This document shows positions 1-8,763 of a stretch of DNA of 64,000 bases, one piece after another. Both the position numbers and the translations under genes were made by a program. Numbering within the stretch: position 1 is the stretch's first letter; each line of letters opens with the position of its first letter. The notes under the pieces were generated by a model. It was not told the origin of the DNA. It searched no databases and was given only the letters and a program-made list of their open reading frames with translations. Source of the stretch: Candidatus Eisenbacteria bacterium (GTDB lineage Bacteria > Eisenbacteria > RBG-16-71-46 > CAIMUX01 > JAHJDP01); NCBI GenBank assembly GCA_018831195.1, contig JAHJDP010000042.1, forward strand, positions 64,292 through 128,291, written 5' to 3'.

Positions 1-1509
1 GACTCCGGTGAGCCGTTCGCTCTTGTCGACCACGGGATAGACGGAGCCGCGCGCCTGCGTCACCCTGTCCAGAACCTCGGTCAGCGGCATGGTCGAGGGG
101 ATCAACGCACGCGGCGGTTCCATGACTTCATGAACTTTAACAGAGGTTAGGACATTCACCTCCCGCCCCTGACGGATGTTGATACCGCGGCGCGAAAGTT
201 TAAGTGTATAAATCGACTCCTTAAAGATCCGGCTCGAAATGAAAGTGCTGATCGCCGCGGCGATCATGAGGGGCAGGATGATGCGGTAGTCGTTTGTCAT
301 CTCAAAGATGATGAGGATCGCGGTGATGGGGGCGTGTGTCGCGCCCGCCACCAAGGTCGCCATCCCAACGAGGGCATAGGCGCCCGGATGCGCCGTCACC
401 GCCGGCCAGAGGGTGTGGGCGCCGACGCCGAAGGCGCCGCCGACCATCGCTCCGATGAAGAGCGACGGTGCGAAAACCCCGCCCGAGTTTCCTGATCCTA
501 ATGTTAAAGAGGTTGCCAGGATTTTCATAAAGGGAAGGAGCAGAAGCAGTGTCCAGGGAAGCCGGCCCATCAGGGCGTCGGAGATGCCGTGGTATCCATC
601 CGCCAAAATCTGCGGAAAGGCGATCGCGAGAAGACCTAATCCGAGAGCGCCGAGGGCCGGACGGAAATAGAACGGGATTTTCTTCAATCCGTCGAAGAAG
701 TCTTCAACCAGGTAAAGCACGCGGGTGTAAAAGACCGACATCGCTCCGCCCACGACACCGAGCAGAATATAAAGCGGGATCTCATAGGCGCTGACGAGTT
801 CATACGGTGGAACTTGGAAGGCCGACTTACCGGCCATGAAGAATCCGGTGGTGACCGATGCAAGGACGGAAGAGAGAACCACCGGTGTCAGGCTCTCGAT
901 GGCGAAGTCGCCCAAAATGATCTCGACGCTGAACATCACCCCGGCGATGGGGGCGTTGAAGACCGCCGAAATGCCGCCCGCGGCTCCGCAGGCGACCAGA
1001 ACCCGCATCCGCCGGTTGCTCATCTTTGAAAATTGTCCGACGGCGCTGCCGATGGCCGATCCGATTTGTACAATCGGCCCTTCCCGTCCCGCCGAACCGC
1101 CGCTTCCGATGCAGAGCGCCGAGGCGATAATCTTGGCGACAGCCACACGCCGGCGGATTCTGCCGCCCTCCAGGGCGACCGCCGCCATGACCTCGGGCAC
1201 CCCGTGGCCCTTGGCCTCGCTCGAGAAGAAATGAATGATCGGCCCGACGACGAGCGCCGCCAGAACGAGGCCGATGGTGGGGGGCAGCCATCCAATCGAT
1301 CCGGAGAGGGCCTGTGAGATCGGGGTGAGAATCGCCTCGACCTCTGTGATCATCAATCGGAAGAGAACGGCCCCCAAGCCGGTTGCGATCCCGATGACGA
1401 GACTCAGGATCAGAATCAGGGTGTTGGGGGAGAGGACCGGTCGCCGAAGGAATCCCACGATTCCTGTCGGGAGGGTGAGTTTTAGTTTATCGGTTTGATG
1501 AAAATCCAT
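1..1509 (-). CDS. ClC-family chloride channel/antiporter with C-terminal CBS region (3' end cut by window edge)
   Basis: Multi-pass inner-membrane protein of the voltage-gated chloride channel family, which moves chloride passively or in exchange for protons. The signature motifs are in order: GHGVPEV near residue 101, GREGP within GSAGREGPIVQIGSA near residue 140, and GSGNSGGVFAPSL near residue 337. After the membrane domain a CBS-like segment begins near residue 456 (VHEVMEPPRALIPSTM) and continues past the left edge, so the C-terminus is missing. The start is the ATG at 1509 (MDFHQTDKLK); the upstream ribosome site is weak. The gene is divergent from the cation/proton antiporter gene at 1698, with 188 bases between them. 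Family assignment is secure. Whether it is a channel or an exchanger cannot be decided here. Confidence 0.93.
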   Translation of the reverse strand, partial: MDFHQTDKLKLTLPTGIVGFLRRPVLSPNTLILILSLVIGIATGLGAVLFRLMITEVEAILTPISQALSGSIGWLPPTIGLVLAALVVGPIIHFFSSEAKGHGVPEVMAAVALEGGRIRRRVAVAKIIASALCIGSGGSAGREGPIVQIGSAIGSAVGQFSKMSNRRMRVLVACGAAGGISAVFNAPIAGVMFSVEIILGDFAIESLTPVVLSSVLASVTTGFFMAGKSAFQVPPYELVSAYEIPLYILLGVVGGAMSVFYTRVLYLVEDFFDGLKKIPFYFRPALGALGLGLLAIAFPQILADGYHGISDALMGRLPWTLLLLLPFMKILATSLTLGSGNSGGVFAPSLFIGAMVGGAFGVGAHTLWPAVTAHPGAYALVGMATLVAGATHAPITAILIIFEMTNDYRIILPLMIAAAISTFISSRIFKESIYTLKLSRRGINIRQGREVNVLTSVKVHEVMEPPRALIPSTMPLTEVLDRVTQARGSVYPVVDKSERLTGV

Positions 1510-1697
1510 TATTTTTCGTCACTTTGGGTTAGATTGAGCCGGTCAGACTGAAACCTAGTCCCGCAGGATGCCGTGCGTCAAGGTGCTCCCGCCTTGGATT
1601 GATTGAAGAATTGATATTTCCTTCCTTCCATTTCATGAGAAACTTCTGAACGGGTCGATTCACACGCCACGACCATTTGAATGGGGGAGACATAGGG

Positions 1698-2897
1698 ATG
1701 GGACACATCCCGGGGTCCAGTATCGGATTCAACCAGCTGCTCTATATCGGTCTCGTGATCCTGATGGGAACGATCGGCGGGAAGCTTGCCCGCAAGATCC
1801 ATGTGCCCCAGGTTACGGGATATCTCCTCATGGGACTTGTGATCGGACCATCCGGCCTCAATATCCTTACGCGGGATGGTCTCGCCGGCGTCCGTTTGGT
1901 CAATGATATCGCCCTCGGCCTCATTCTCTTTGCCATCGGCGGTGTCGTTCATCTCAGCAAGTTCAGGCTGATCGGCCGGAAGCTGCTCTTTCTCACCTTG
2001 GCCGAGAGCGCCGGCGCCTTCCTGCTGGTCTCCATCGCGACCCTGATTCTCGGCGGATCCCTGCCCCTCGCCATATTGCTGGGCGTCATCGCGGTGGCGA
2101 CGGCCCCCGCCGCAACCCTGCTCGTCATTCGGGAATATAACAGCCGGGGCCCGGTCACCGATTACCTTCTCGCGATCGTCGCCTTGAACAATCTGATCTG
2201 CATTATTCTTTTCAGCCTGGCCTTCGCCGGTGTTCATATTTCCCAGGGAATGCCGCTGCTGCCCGCTCTGCTGAATCCGGTCAAGGAGATCGTCGGCGCC
2301 GTCGTTATCGGCGGATTGGTGGGCGCCGGGCTCTCCTACTGGGAAAACCATATCGACGATCTCCCTGAAATGCTGATGGCGATCATCGGCGGTGTGCTCG
2401 TCTCGACCGGAGCGGCCATCACCATCGGGATCTCGCCCCTTCTACCGGCGATGATTGCCGGCGCGGTGACCGCGAATTTTTCCCAAATGCACCGGCTGGT
2501 CTATATTGAGCTCCGCCAGGCCGAACAACCTTTCTATATCGCCTTCTTTGTCTTATCGGGCGCAGCCTTGCACATTGAGTATTTGCCCCAACTCGGCCTG
2601 CTGGGTGTCGCCTACCTGATTTTCAGAGTTGTCGGTAAATACCTTGGGATCTATCTCGCCGCAAAGCCGCTGGGAGCGCCCCAGCAAGTACGATCATGCG
2701 TCGGATTGGCGTTGGTTCCACAGGCCGGTGTCGCGATAGGATTGGCGCGGGCGACGGTCCAGGCCTATCCTGAATTCGGAATGGTCGTTCAACAGATTAT
2801 TCTCGCGACGGTCATTATATATGAGAGTATCGGACCTCTTATGACCCGCTGGGCCATCTTCCATGCGGGCGAAGTGCAAAAAGAGGTGAAGAGTTGA
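1698..2897 (+). CDS. CPA2-type Na+(K+)/H+ antiporter, membrane domain only
   Basis: A 399-residue integral membrane protein made almost wholly of hydrophobic segments. The opening (a GKLARKIHVPQVTGYLLMG segment followed by GPSGL) is typical of the KefB/NapA-like monovalent cation:proton antiporter-2 family. It has the transport domain only; the C-terminal TrkA-N/RCK domain of KefB/KefC is absent. The start is taken as ATG 1698 because GGGGGAGA lies 7 bases upstream. An in-frame TTG at 1677 has no such site. Its stop overlaps the next gene's TTG start (TTGA), so the two are probably translated together. The ion cannot be named from sequence. Confidence 0.85.
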   Translation: MGHIPGSSIGFNQLLYIGLVILMGTIGGKLARKIHVPQVTGYLLMGLVIGPSGLNILTRDGLAGVRLVNDIALGLILFAIGGVVHLSKFRLIGRKLLFLTLAESAGAFLLVSIATLILGGSLPLAILLGVIAVATAPAATLLVIREYNSRGPVTDYLLAIVALNNLICIILFSLAFAGVHISQGMPLLPALLNPVKEIVGAVVIGGLVGAGLSYWENHIDDLPEMLMAIIGGVLVSTGAAITIGISPLLPAMIAGAVTANFSQMHRLVYIELRQAEQPFYIAFFVLSGAALHIEYLPQLGLLGVAYLIFRVVGKYLGIYLAAKPLGAPQQVRSCVGLALVPQAGVAIGLARATVQAYPEFGMVVQQIILATVIIYESIGPLMTRWAIFHAGEVQKEVKS

Positions 2898-5080
2898 GCC
2901 CGTCCCGCAAAAGACAACCGGCCGGCGCGCCGAAGCCCGGCAAACCCAGGGCCTCGTCATCGGGTTCATCCGGCGAACCGGGCGGGAGTGAGAACTCTTC
3001 GTCCGAGAGGTTTGTCCTTTACGGTTGTACAATTTTAATCCTGCTCCCCTGGATTGCCCGATTCCTTCCTCATAACCTTGTCTGGGGTGTCCACCATCTT
3101 TCCTTTGCTCCGCTCTGGTTTCAATCCCTCTGGACCGCCGCGGCCCTTCTATTGCTCTGGTTCTTTTCACGATCCCGCTCAATCCCCTCTATCGAAGAAC
3201 GCGCCGGGGTTTTTCTCGCGGAGCATGGGCTCGCTCCCGGTCTTCTCATCATCGCGGGCACGCTGATTTTCTGGTTCTTCCGGGTCAGAACCTATTTCTT
3301 GGGTGACGGATATCTTATCGGCGAATTGGTGGATCGCGGCGTTCCCTTCCGGACCTACGATTTTCTGGATTACTATCTTCACGGCGCCCTGTGGCGTCTG
3401 ATTGGAATGAGCAAGCCGGTCAGCGCTTTTACAATCTATGCCATGACGAGTGTTGTGGCGGGGATCTGTTATCTTTTGGCGGCGCGCTGGGTCAGTGTGA
3501 AACTGGTCCGCGGCGGCACCGGGCGGATTCTTCTCTTTGCCCTGCTGGTTTTTGCCGGGCCGCTGGAAATGTTCTTCGGATATGTGGAGTCCTACTCCTT
3601 TCAGACGGTCTTCATCCTGCTCTATCTCGGCGCCGCCATTTTGAGCTTGCGCGGTGCGTTGCCGGCATGGAGAGCCGGGTTGCTCTTCGGCCTCGCGGTG
3701 ACCTTTCATACAACGACCATTTTTCTCCTGCCGACGCTGCTCCTGCTCGCCCTGACGCCGGACAAAGGCGAAAGGAGGGGGGCGCGTTTGTTAAAGGTTC
3801 TGGGGCCGCCCGCAGCCGTGGTCCTTGCCGGAATCGCTATTCTACTCCTCTCGGGATATGAGCGGTTTCACTTTGAATTTGATGTTCTCAACAGCGATAA
3901 CACCAAATCGCTGCTCGTTCCATTGAGCGGTCCCTACGGCCTTTTCTCGATGTATCATCTCAAGGATTTGATGAACCTTGCGCTGCTCCTCACGCCGGTC
4001 CCTTGCCTCTTAATACTTTCGATCCTTTTCAGAAAGCCGCGGCTCCTTTGGATGGGGCCTGAGCGGCGGTTTCTCGCGGTCGGAGGGGTCACCATCCTGC
4101 TGCTTATCTTTCTGATTGACAGCAAATTGGGCGGCGCCCGGGATTGGGATCTCTTTGCGGCGCAGGCCTCCCTCTTCACGCTGCTCGCCTTTCTTGCCTG
4201 GGGATCATGGCTGCGGGAGCGAGGCGCGACGCTCAACAGAAAAGCGTCCCTCCTGATCGTAACGGCGATCTTTGTCGCGGCGCCCTGGTACTGGGTTCAT
4301 GCCGAGGCGGACCGGTCAATCGAGCATTTCAGATCCGTCCTTGCTGATTTTCCTTCTTTTCCCAAAGCGTATGCCCATGAAGAGATCGCCAAATACTTCC
4401 GCAATAAAGAAGACATGCAGGAGTCGATTCGGGAATATCGCACCTGTGTCGAAACGTATCCCGGAAATCCCCGTTTCCGGGTGCTGCTGGCCGGAGCGCT
4501 GACGGCGGAGGGGTTGTATGAGGAGGCAGCCCGGGAGTGCGAGATCGCCCTTGAACAGCGTCCGGACTATGCCGTCGCCCTGCGGATGATGGTCAATATC
4601 TTTCAGTTCCAGAAGCGGTACGCCGACGTCCTGCCGGTCATGAAACGCCTGACCGACATAGAGGGAAGGGATCCGAGTCTCTGGCTGAGTTATGGCGTCT
4701 CCGCCCGCAAGGCGGGTGATCTGGAAACGGCGGAACGGGCCCTGCGGCGGGGCCTGGAGCTGCAAAATGATCCAAAGACCGAACTGGAACTCGCCGTTGT
4801 TCTAGGGTTGGCTCACAAGTGGGAGCCGTCGATCTCTATCTTAAGACGGCTGATGACCATTCCGGAGATGACCGATCGGGTGAAACTCGGGCTTGGCTCG
4901 ACACTTCTGGTTCAATCACAACTCGATGCGACGCTGACGCCCGCCGCCCAAGTGGGACTCCTCACCGAGGCGTATGACCTCTTAAACTCGTATGTCGCTA
5001 GTAATCCACAAGATGTGACCGCCAGGGGGACACTCGAGCAGGTGGTGAAGCTGATGGAGGGAAGCCCCTCGTTTCCTTGA
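2894..5080 (+). CDS. Polytopic membrane protein with C-terminal TPR domain (possible GT-C-like enzyme)
   Basis: A 728-residue protein with three parts. Residues 1-40 are a Ser/Pro/Gly-rich, basic cytoplasmic tail. Residues about 41-470 carry around ten hydrophobic segments. Residues about 476-700 form tetratricopeptide-like helical repeats (pattern A..E....G.Y.EA...C..AL...P). An acidic residue in an early loop (YFLGDGYL) and the overall layout resemble GT-C membrane glycosyltransferases with soluble TPR tails, but no diagnostic motif settles this. The TTG start at 2894 overlaps the antiporter stop by four bases and is preceded by AGAGGTGA. The membrane and TPR architecture is clear. The enzymatic role is only a suggestion. 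Confidence 0.75.
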   Translation: MSPSRKRQPAGAPKPGKPRASSSGSSGEPGGSENSSSERFVLYGCTILILLPWIARFLPHNLVWGVHHLSFAPLWFQSLWTAAALLLLWFFSRSRSIPSIEERAGVFLAEHGLAPGLLIIAGTLIFWFFRVRTYFLGDGYLIGELVDRGVPFRTYDFLDYYLHGALWRLIGMSKPVSAFTIYAMTSVVAGICYLLAARWVSVKLVRGGTGRILLFALLVFAGPLEMFFGYVESYSFQTVFILLYLGAAILSLRGALPAWRAGLLFGLAVTFHTTTIFLLPTLLLLALTPDKGERRGARLLKVLGPPAAVVLAGIAILLLSGYERFHFEFDVLNSDNTKSLLVPLSGPYGLFSMYHLKDLMNLALLLTPVPCLLILSILFRKPRLLWMGPERRFLAVGGVTILLLIFLIDSKLGGARDWDLFAAQASLFTLLAFLAWGSWLRERGATLNRKASLLIVTAIFVAAPWYWVHAEADRSIEHFRSVLADFPSFPKAYAHEEIAKYFRNKEDMQESIREYRTCVETYPGNPRFRVLLAGALTAEGLYEEAARECEIALEQRPDYAVALRMMVNIFQFQKRYADVLPVMKRLTDIEGRDPSLWLSYGVSARKAGDLETAERALRRGLELQNDPKTELELAVVLGLAHKWEPSISILRRLMTIPEMTDRVKLGLGSTLLVQSQLDATLTPAAQVGLLTEAYDLLNSYVASNPQDVTARGTLEQVVKLMEGSPSFP

Positions 5081-5226
5081 AAATCGCCGGTGAATCAATC
5101 GAAGAAGAGGAGTGTCCCCTTTGGAATACCGGCCGGGGATGCGCACTCTCGCCACTGGAACGTTTATCGCCGAGGTGCTAATCTTTTACGACAATGGCTT
5201 TTGACAAACTCAAGAGGAAAGAAGGC

Positions 5227-6891
5227 ATGACGGATCTCGAAAAAGGCCGCCACATCCTTGTTTGTGTGGCCTGGCCCTATGCCAATGCGGCCCTGCACCT
5301 CGGTCATATGGCCGGATGTTACTTGCCGGCCGATATCTTCGCCCGCTACCACAGGCTGGTCGGGAGCGACATGATCATGGTGTCGGGCAGCGACATGCAT
5401 GGGACGCCGATCGCGCTTGCCGCTGAGGCTGAGGGCGTGGCGCCGGCCGTCATTGCCGAGAGAAACCACGGCATCAATACGAAAGCTTTGCTGGATCTGG
5501 ATATTAAATTTGATCTTTTTACCAGCACGGCGACCGAAAATCACCGTCAAGTTGTACAAGAACTTTTTCTCAATTTGTACAACAAGGGATATGTGATACC
5601 GAAAACGCAGAAAAATCCCTATTGCGTTTCTTGCTCCCGGTTCCTCGCGGATCGTTTTGTGGAAGGGGAATGCCCCCACTGCGGTGACAGTGGGGCCCGG
5701 GGGGATCAATGCGACCATTGCGGCAAGACGCTCGATCCGCAGGAACTCATTAATCCGCGCTGCAAGCAATCCGGCGATACTCCCGAGTTCCGTGAGACGG
5801 AGCATCTCTTCCTTCGCTTGAGCGCCTTTGAAAAAGAGCTCCTGGAGTGGATCGAACCCAAGTCGCATTGGCGTCCCAATGTCATCAACTTCACGCGGAA
5901 TTGGCTTAAGGAGGGACTCAACGACCGGGCGATCACCCGCGATCTTGAGTACGGCATTCCCATTCCTCTTGATGGATTTGAGGGAAAGAGGATTTATGTC
6001 TGGTTCGAGGCGGTGATTGGGTATCTTTCTGCATCGAAAGAATGGGCGCAGCGTTCCGGCGATCCGGACGCTTGGAAACGGTGGTGGCAGAATCCCGAGG
6101 CCCGCTCCTTCTATTTTTTGGGGAAGGACAATATCCCTTTCCACACGATAATTTGGCCAAGCATGCTGATGGCCCACGGCGGCCTGAATCTGCCCTATGA
6201 TGTTCCGGCGAATGAGTACCTTCAGCTGGGCGGCGCAAAGTTCTCTAAATCATCCGGGTTGGGTGTTTGGGTCTCGGATGTGGCGGATAAATTCCAGTCT
6301 GATTCGATTCGCTACTATCTCACGAATAATATGCCGGAGACCCGCGATTCCTCGTGGGAGTGGAAGGAGTTCATTGAGCGCGTGAACAATGAGTTGGTGG
6401 GGATTTTCGGCAATCTCTGCCACCGTTCGCTCACCTTCACGCGCAAACGTTTCGGTACTATTCCACCGCTGGGTGATTTGGATGGCGACGATCTTGAAAT
6501 GCTCGGCCGTATCGAAGCGACCGGCCGGGAAATATCCGCCGAGCTGGAAACGTGCAACTTCCGCCGCGCCCTGCGGGCGCTGATGAATTTGGCGCAGTCA
6601 GGCAACCAGTACTTTGACAAAAAAGCCCCATGGGCTTTGGTTAAGACCGATAAAGACGCCTGCGGCTCGGCGCTGCATGTCTGTCTGAAGTTGTTGCAGG
6701 CCCTGGCCGTCTACTGCGCGCCTTTTACGCCGAAGGCGTCGGAGCGGCTCTGGGGCTATCTCGGGAATACCGGACCGCTCTCCTGGGAGGGGGCATTGCA
6801 GCGGCTGGAAACCGGCCGCGAGCTGGCGGAACCGGCGATTCTCTTTGAAAAGGTCGAATTGGAGGGGGAGCAAGAGGATTCGACTAAATAA
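5227..6891 (+). CDS. metG: Methionyl-tRNA synthetase
   Basis: Class I aminoacyl-tRNA synthetase that charges tRNA-Met with methionine in the cytoplasm. Visible hallmarks are the HIGH-type motif AALHLGHM near residue 22, a zinc-knuckle insertion with CPHC and CDHC pairs near residues 140-165, and the KMSKS-type loop KFSKSSG near residue 340. At 554 residues it ends after the anticodon-binding helical domain and lacks the C-terminal EMAP/tRNA-binding domain found in longer forms. ATG 5227 is chosen over the in-frame ATG at 5194 because AGGAAAGAAGG directly precedes it and the catalytic domain starts soon after. It is followed by an exported-protein gene on the same strand. Confidence 0.97.
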   Translation: MTDLEKGRHILVCVAWPYANAALHLGHMAGCYLPADIFARYHRLVGSDMIMVSGSDMHGTPIALAAEAEGVAPAVIAERNHGINTKALLDLDIKFDLFTSTATENHRQVVQELFLNLYNKGYVIPKTQKNPYCVSCSRFLADRFVEGECPHCGDSGARGDQCDHCGKTLDPQELINPRCKQSGDTPEFRETEHLFLRLSAFEKELLEWIEPKSHWRPNVINFTRNWLKEGLNDRAITRDLEYGIPIPLDGFEGKRIYVWFEAVIGYLSASKEWAQRSGDPDAWKRWWQNPEARSFYFLGKDNIPFHTIIWPSMLMAHGGLNLPYDVPANEYLQLGGAKFSKSSGLGVWVSDVADKFQSDSIRYYLTNNMPETRDSSWEWKEFIERVNNELVGIFGNLCHRSLTFTRKRFGTIPPLGDLDGDDLEMLGRIEATGREISAELETCNFRRALRALMNLAQSGNQYFDKKAPWALVKTDKDACGSALHVCLKLLQALAVYCAPFTPKASERLWGYLGNTGPLSWEGALQRLETGRELAEPAILFEKVELEGEQEDSTK

Positions 6892-6923
6892 GCATTGTGT
6901 CATCAACTGGGGAGGGATGCATC

Positions 6924-8633
6924 ATGAGTGTGAAAGTCTCATTTGCCATTATTGTTTTTGCTATCCTTTGCGTCATTTCGGCGGCACCTGTGCGCGCTGT
7001 CGATTACCTCATCACCGGTTTCGACGATAAATATTTGGGTGCCCCGATAGGCACCGGCGGCCCCGAGGTGGGCGAGCCGGTCTCGGTGAGTACGAGTATC
7101 ACGGCGACCGTTCAAGTGAGTCCGATGCCGACGCCGAGTCTCAGGATCCAGGACATTGATGATTATTATGCGGGCTGGGCTCGCTTCGAATTTCTCGGGG
7201 ATGTCGAAATCGGCTCAGGGATCGTTGTCATGACAGCCGATTTTTGGTTTCCGGCCTACGAACAGTTTTATATGAATGTCCGTGAGAATGGGACATCGGC
7301 GCACATATTCACGAATCTCGCTTTCGGCGAGGATGGGAATGTCCGGTGCAGCGATGCGAACAGCAACAATGGTATCATAGGGACCTATGATACGGGCCGG
7401 CATTTCCCCGTCGTCATTTTCTACAATATGGACGCCGGCATTTATTCTATTTGGCTTGACGGCATCCTGGCTATTGGCGCTGAGGATCACGGCGTCACGG
7501 GATCCGGCGTCGGCGCCGTCCTGATCGGCTGCAGCAACGATGCCGATTATGACGGCATTTTTTATCTGGACGACCTCTATGTCGGTGATTGGCTGCCGCC
7601 GGAGATCTATCTGAGAGCGAACTTCAACAACAAAGCCAACAACACATACATAGGTTTCGGCGGCCCCGAGTTCGGCGAGCCGGTTGGTATCACCCCATTC
7701 TTTGATTCGGGTATTGTACGTTATAGCCCGATGCCGACGCCGAGCTTGGAACTCGAGGACAAGGACCCATCCGCCGCCCGCAGTATCCAGTTCGAGTTTT
7801 TCGATGATGCCGAGATTGACACAGGTCTCCTATTCCTTGCCGCGCATTTCTGGTTTGAAAGCCTCGATAATTATTTTATATATATTCGCGAGAATGGGGG
7901 GGCGTCACAGACTTTCACGAATATCTCGTTTGGCGATGACGGGATGATTCAATGCTATGACGTCGGCGGGGTTGCCGCTAATTTCGGGCCCTATGAGCCG
8001 GGCAGGGTCTATCCGCTGTTGCTGGCCTATGATATGGATGCGGGTACCTATGACGTTTTCTTTGACGACGAGTTGATTGTTGAGGACGAACCGCATAATA
8101 TCACCGGCTACGGCATTGGAGGTATGTATTTCGGAATCGGTCATGATCCCGATACGACCGGGGTCTTCTATGTCGACAATATCTATGCCGGCGCGGCCCC
8201 TCCGCCGGATATGGCGGCCTGCTGCGAGAACCTGAATTGTATCCGGTTGCTACCCATGGATTGTGTCTTTAGAGGCGGCGAAGCCCATCCGGAATGGCCG
8301 ACCTGTGTTCCCAACTACTGCAATCCGGCGGGGATCGGCGACGTTGTTTTGGAATCCGGCACGCGTCTCATGCCGGCGATTCCCAATCCCTTCACCGGCT
8401 CAACATTGTTAAACTATCGCCTTGAGCGGCCGGGCCGGGTGCAAATCGATATATATGACGCCGCGGGGCGTTTCATCCGGAGCTTGCTCAATATTGAGGC
8501 TGCCCAGGGCGCCGGTTCGGTGGAATGGGACGGCCGCACTCATAGCGGAAGGCCCGCGGGCTCGGGTGTCTACTTCGGCCGTATGCGCACAGGGGGGGAG
8601 ACGGTTTCGCAGCGGATGATTATTTTGGAATAG
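6924..8633 (+). CDS. Exported protein with two homologous domains and FlgD-like C-terminal sorting-type domain
   Basis: A 569-residue protein with a clear signal peptide (residues 1-23, ending APVRA before VDY). The body holds two collinear copies of a domain of about 190 residues. Shared landmarks are GGPE(V/F)GEPV, SPMPTPSL, ENG...FTN(L/I)(A/S)F and the acidic YNMDAGxY/YDMDAGTY strand, giving an internal duplication with a concanavalin-like beta-rich look. A Cys-rich linker follows (CCENLNC ... NYCNP). The last 95 residues are a FlgD-like Ig fold beginning with the IPNPFTGST motif and ending in GVYFGRMRTGGETVSQRMI. Such tails direct or anchor secreted proteins in many FCB-type bacteria. ATG 6924 is preceded by GGGGAGGG at proper spacing; an in-frame GTG at 6897 lacks this. 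The binding target is unknown. Confidence 0.85.
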   Translation: MSVKVSFAIIVFAILCVISAAPVRAVDYLITGFDDKYLGAPIGTGGPEVGEPVSVSTSITATVQVSPMPTPSLRIQDIDDYYAGWARFEFLGDVEIGSGIVVMTADFWFPAYEQFYMNVRENGTSAHIFTNLAFGEDGNVRCSDANSNNGIIGTYDTGRHFPVVIFYNMDAGIYSIWLDGILAIGAEDHGVTGSGVGAVLIGCSNDADYDGIFYLDDLYVGDWLPPEIYLRANFNNKANNTYIGFGGPEFGEPVGITPFFDSGIVRYSPMPTPSLELEDKDPSAARSIQFEFFDDAEIDTGLLFLAAHFWFESLDNYFIYIRENGGASQTFTNISFGDDGMIQCYDVGGVAANFGPYEPGRVYPLLLAYDMDAGTYDVFFDDELIVEDEPHNITGYGIGGMYFGIGHDPDTTGVFYVDNIYAGAAPPPDMAACCENLNCIRLLPMDCVFRGGEAHPEWPTCVPNYCNPAGIGDVVLESGTRLMPAIPNPFTGSTLLNYRLERPGRVQIDIYDAAGRFIRSLLNIEAAQGAGSVEWDGRTHSGRPAGSGVYFGRMRTGGETVSQRMIILE

Positions 8634-8742
8634 CTGCGTGGTGGGAGAGGAGACGACAGCGCTCCGTTTATCTCGCGCGGGACGTAACCCCTAATATTAT
8701 AGATAGATACAAGGGATAAACTCGCGGCGCCCATTTTTCACA

Positions 8743-8763
8743 TACTACAAGGTATTTGTAGTA
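8743..8763. other. Short perfect inverted repeat at the 3' end of the surface-protein pseudogene
   Basis: TACTACAA and TTGTAGTA are separated by five bases and straddle the stop of the leftward pseudogene. No T-run follows on either strand, so it is not a convincing terminator. Confidence 0.4.

Noticed and set aside
1578-2351. A 257-codon leftward frame opposite the antiporter gene
   Set aside because: Charged, low-complexity translation antisense to a membrane protein; typical shadow frame.
5164-6177. A 337-codon leftward frame opposite metG
   Set aside because: Antisense to a conserved synthetase; no recognisable domain.
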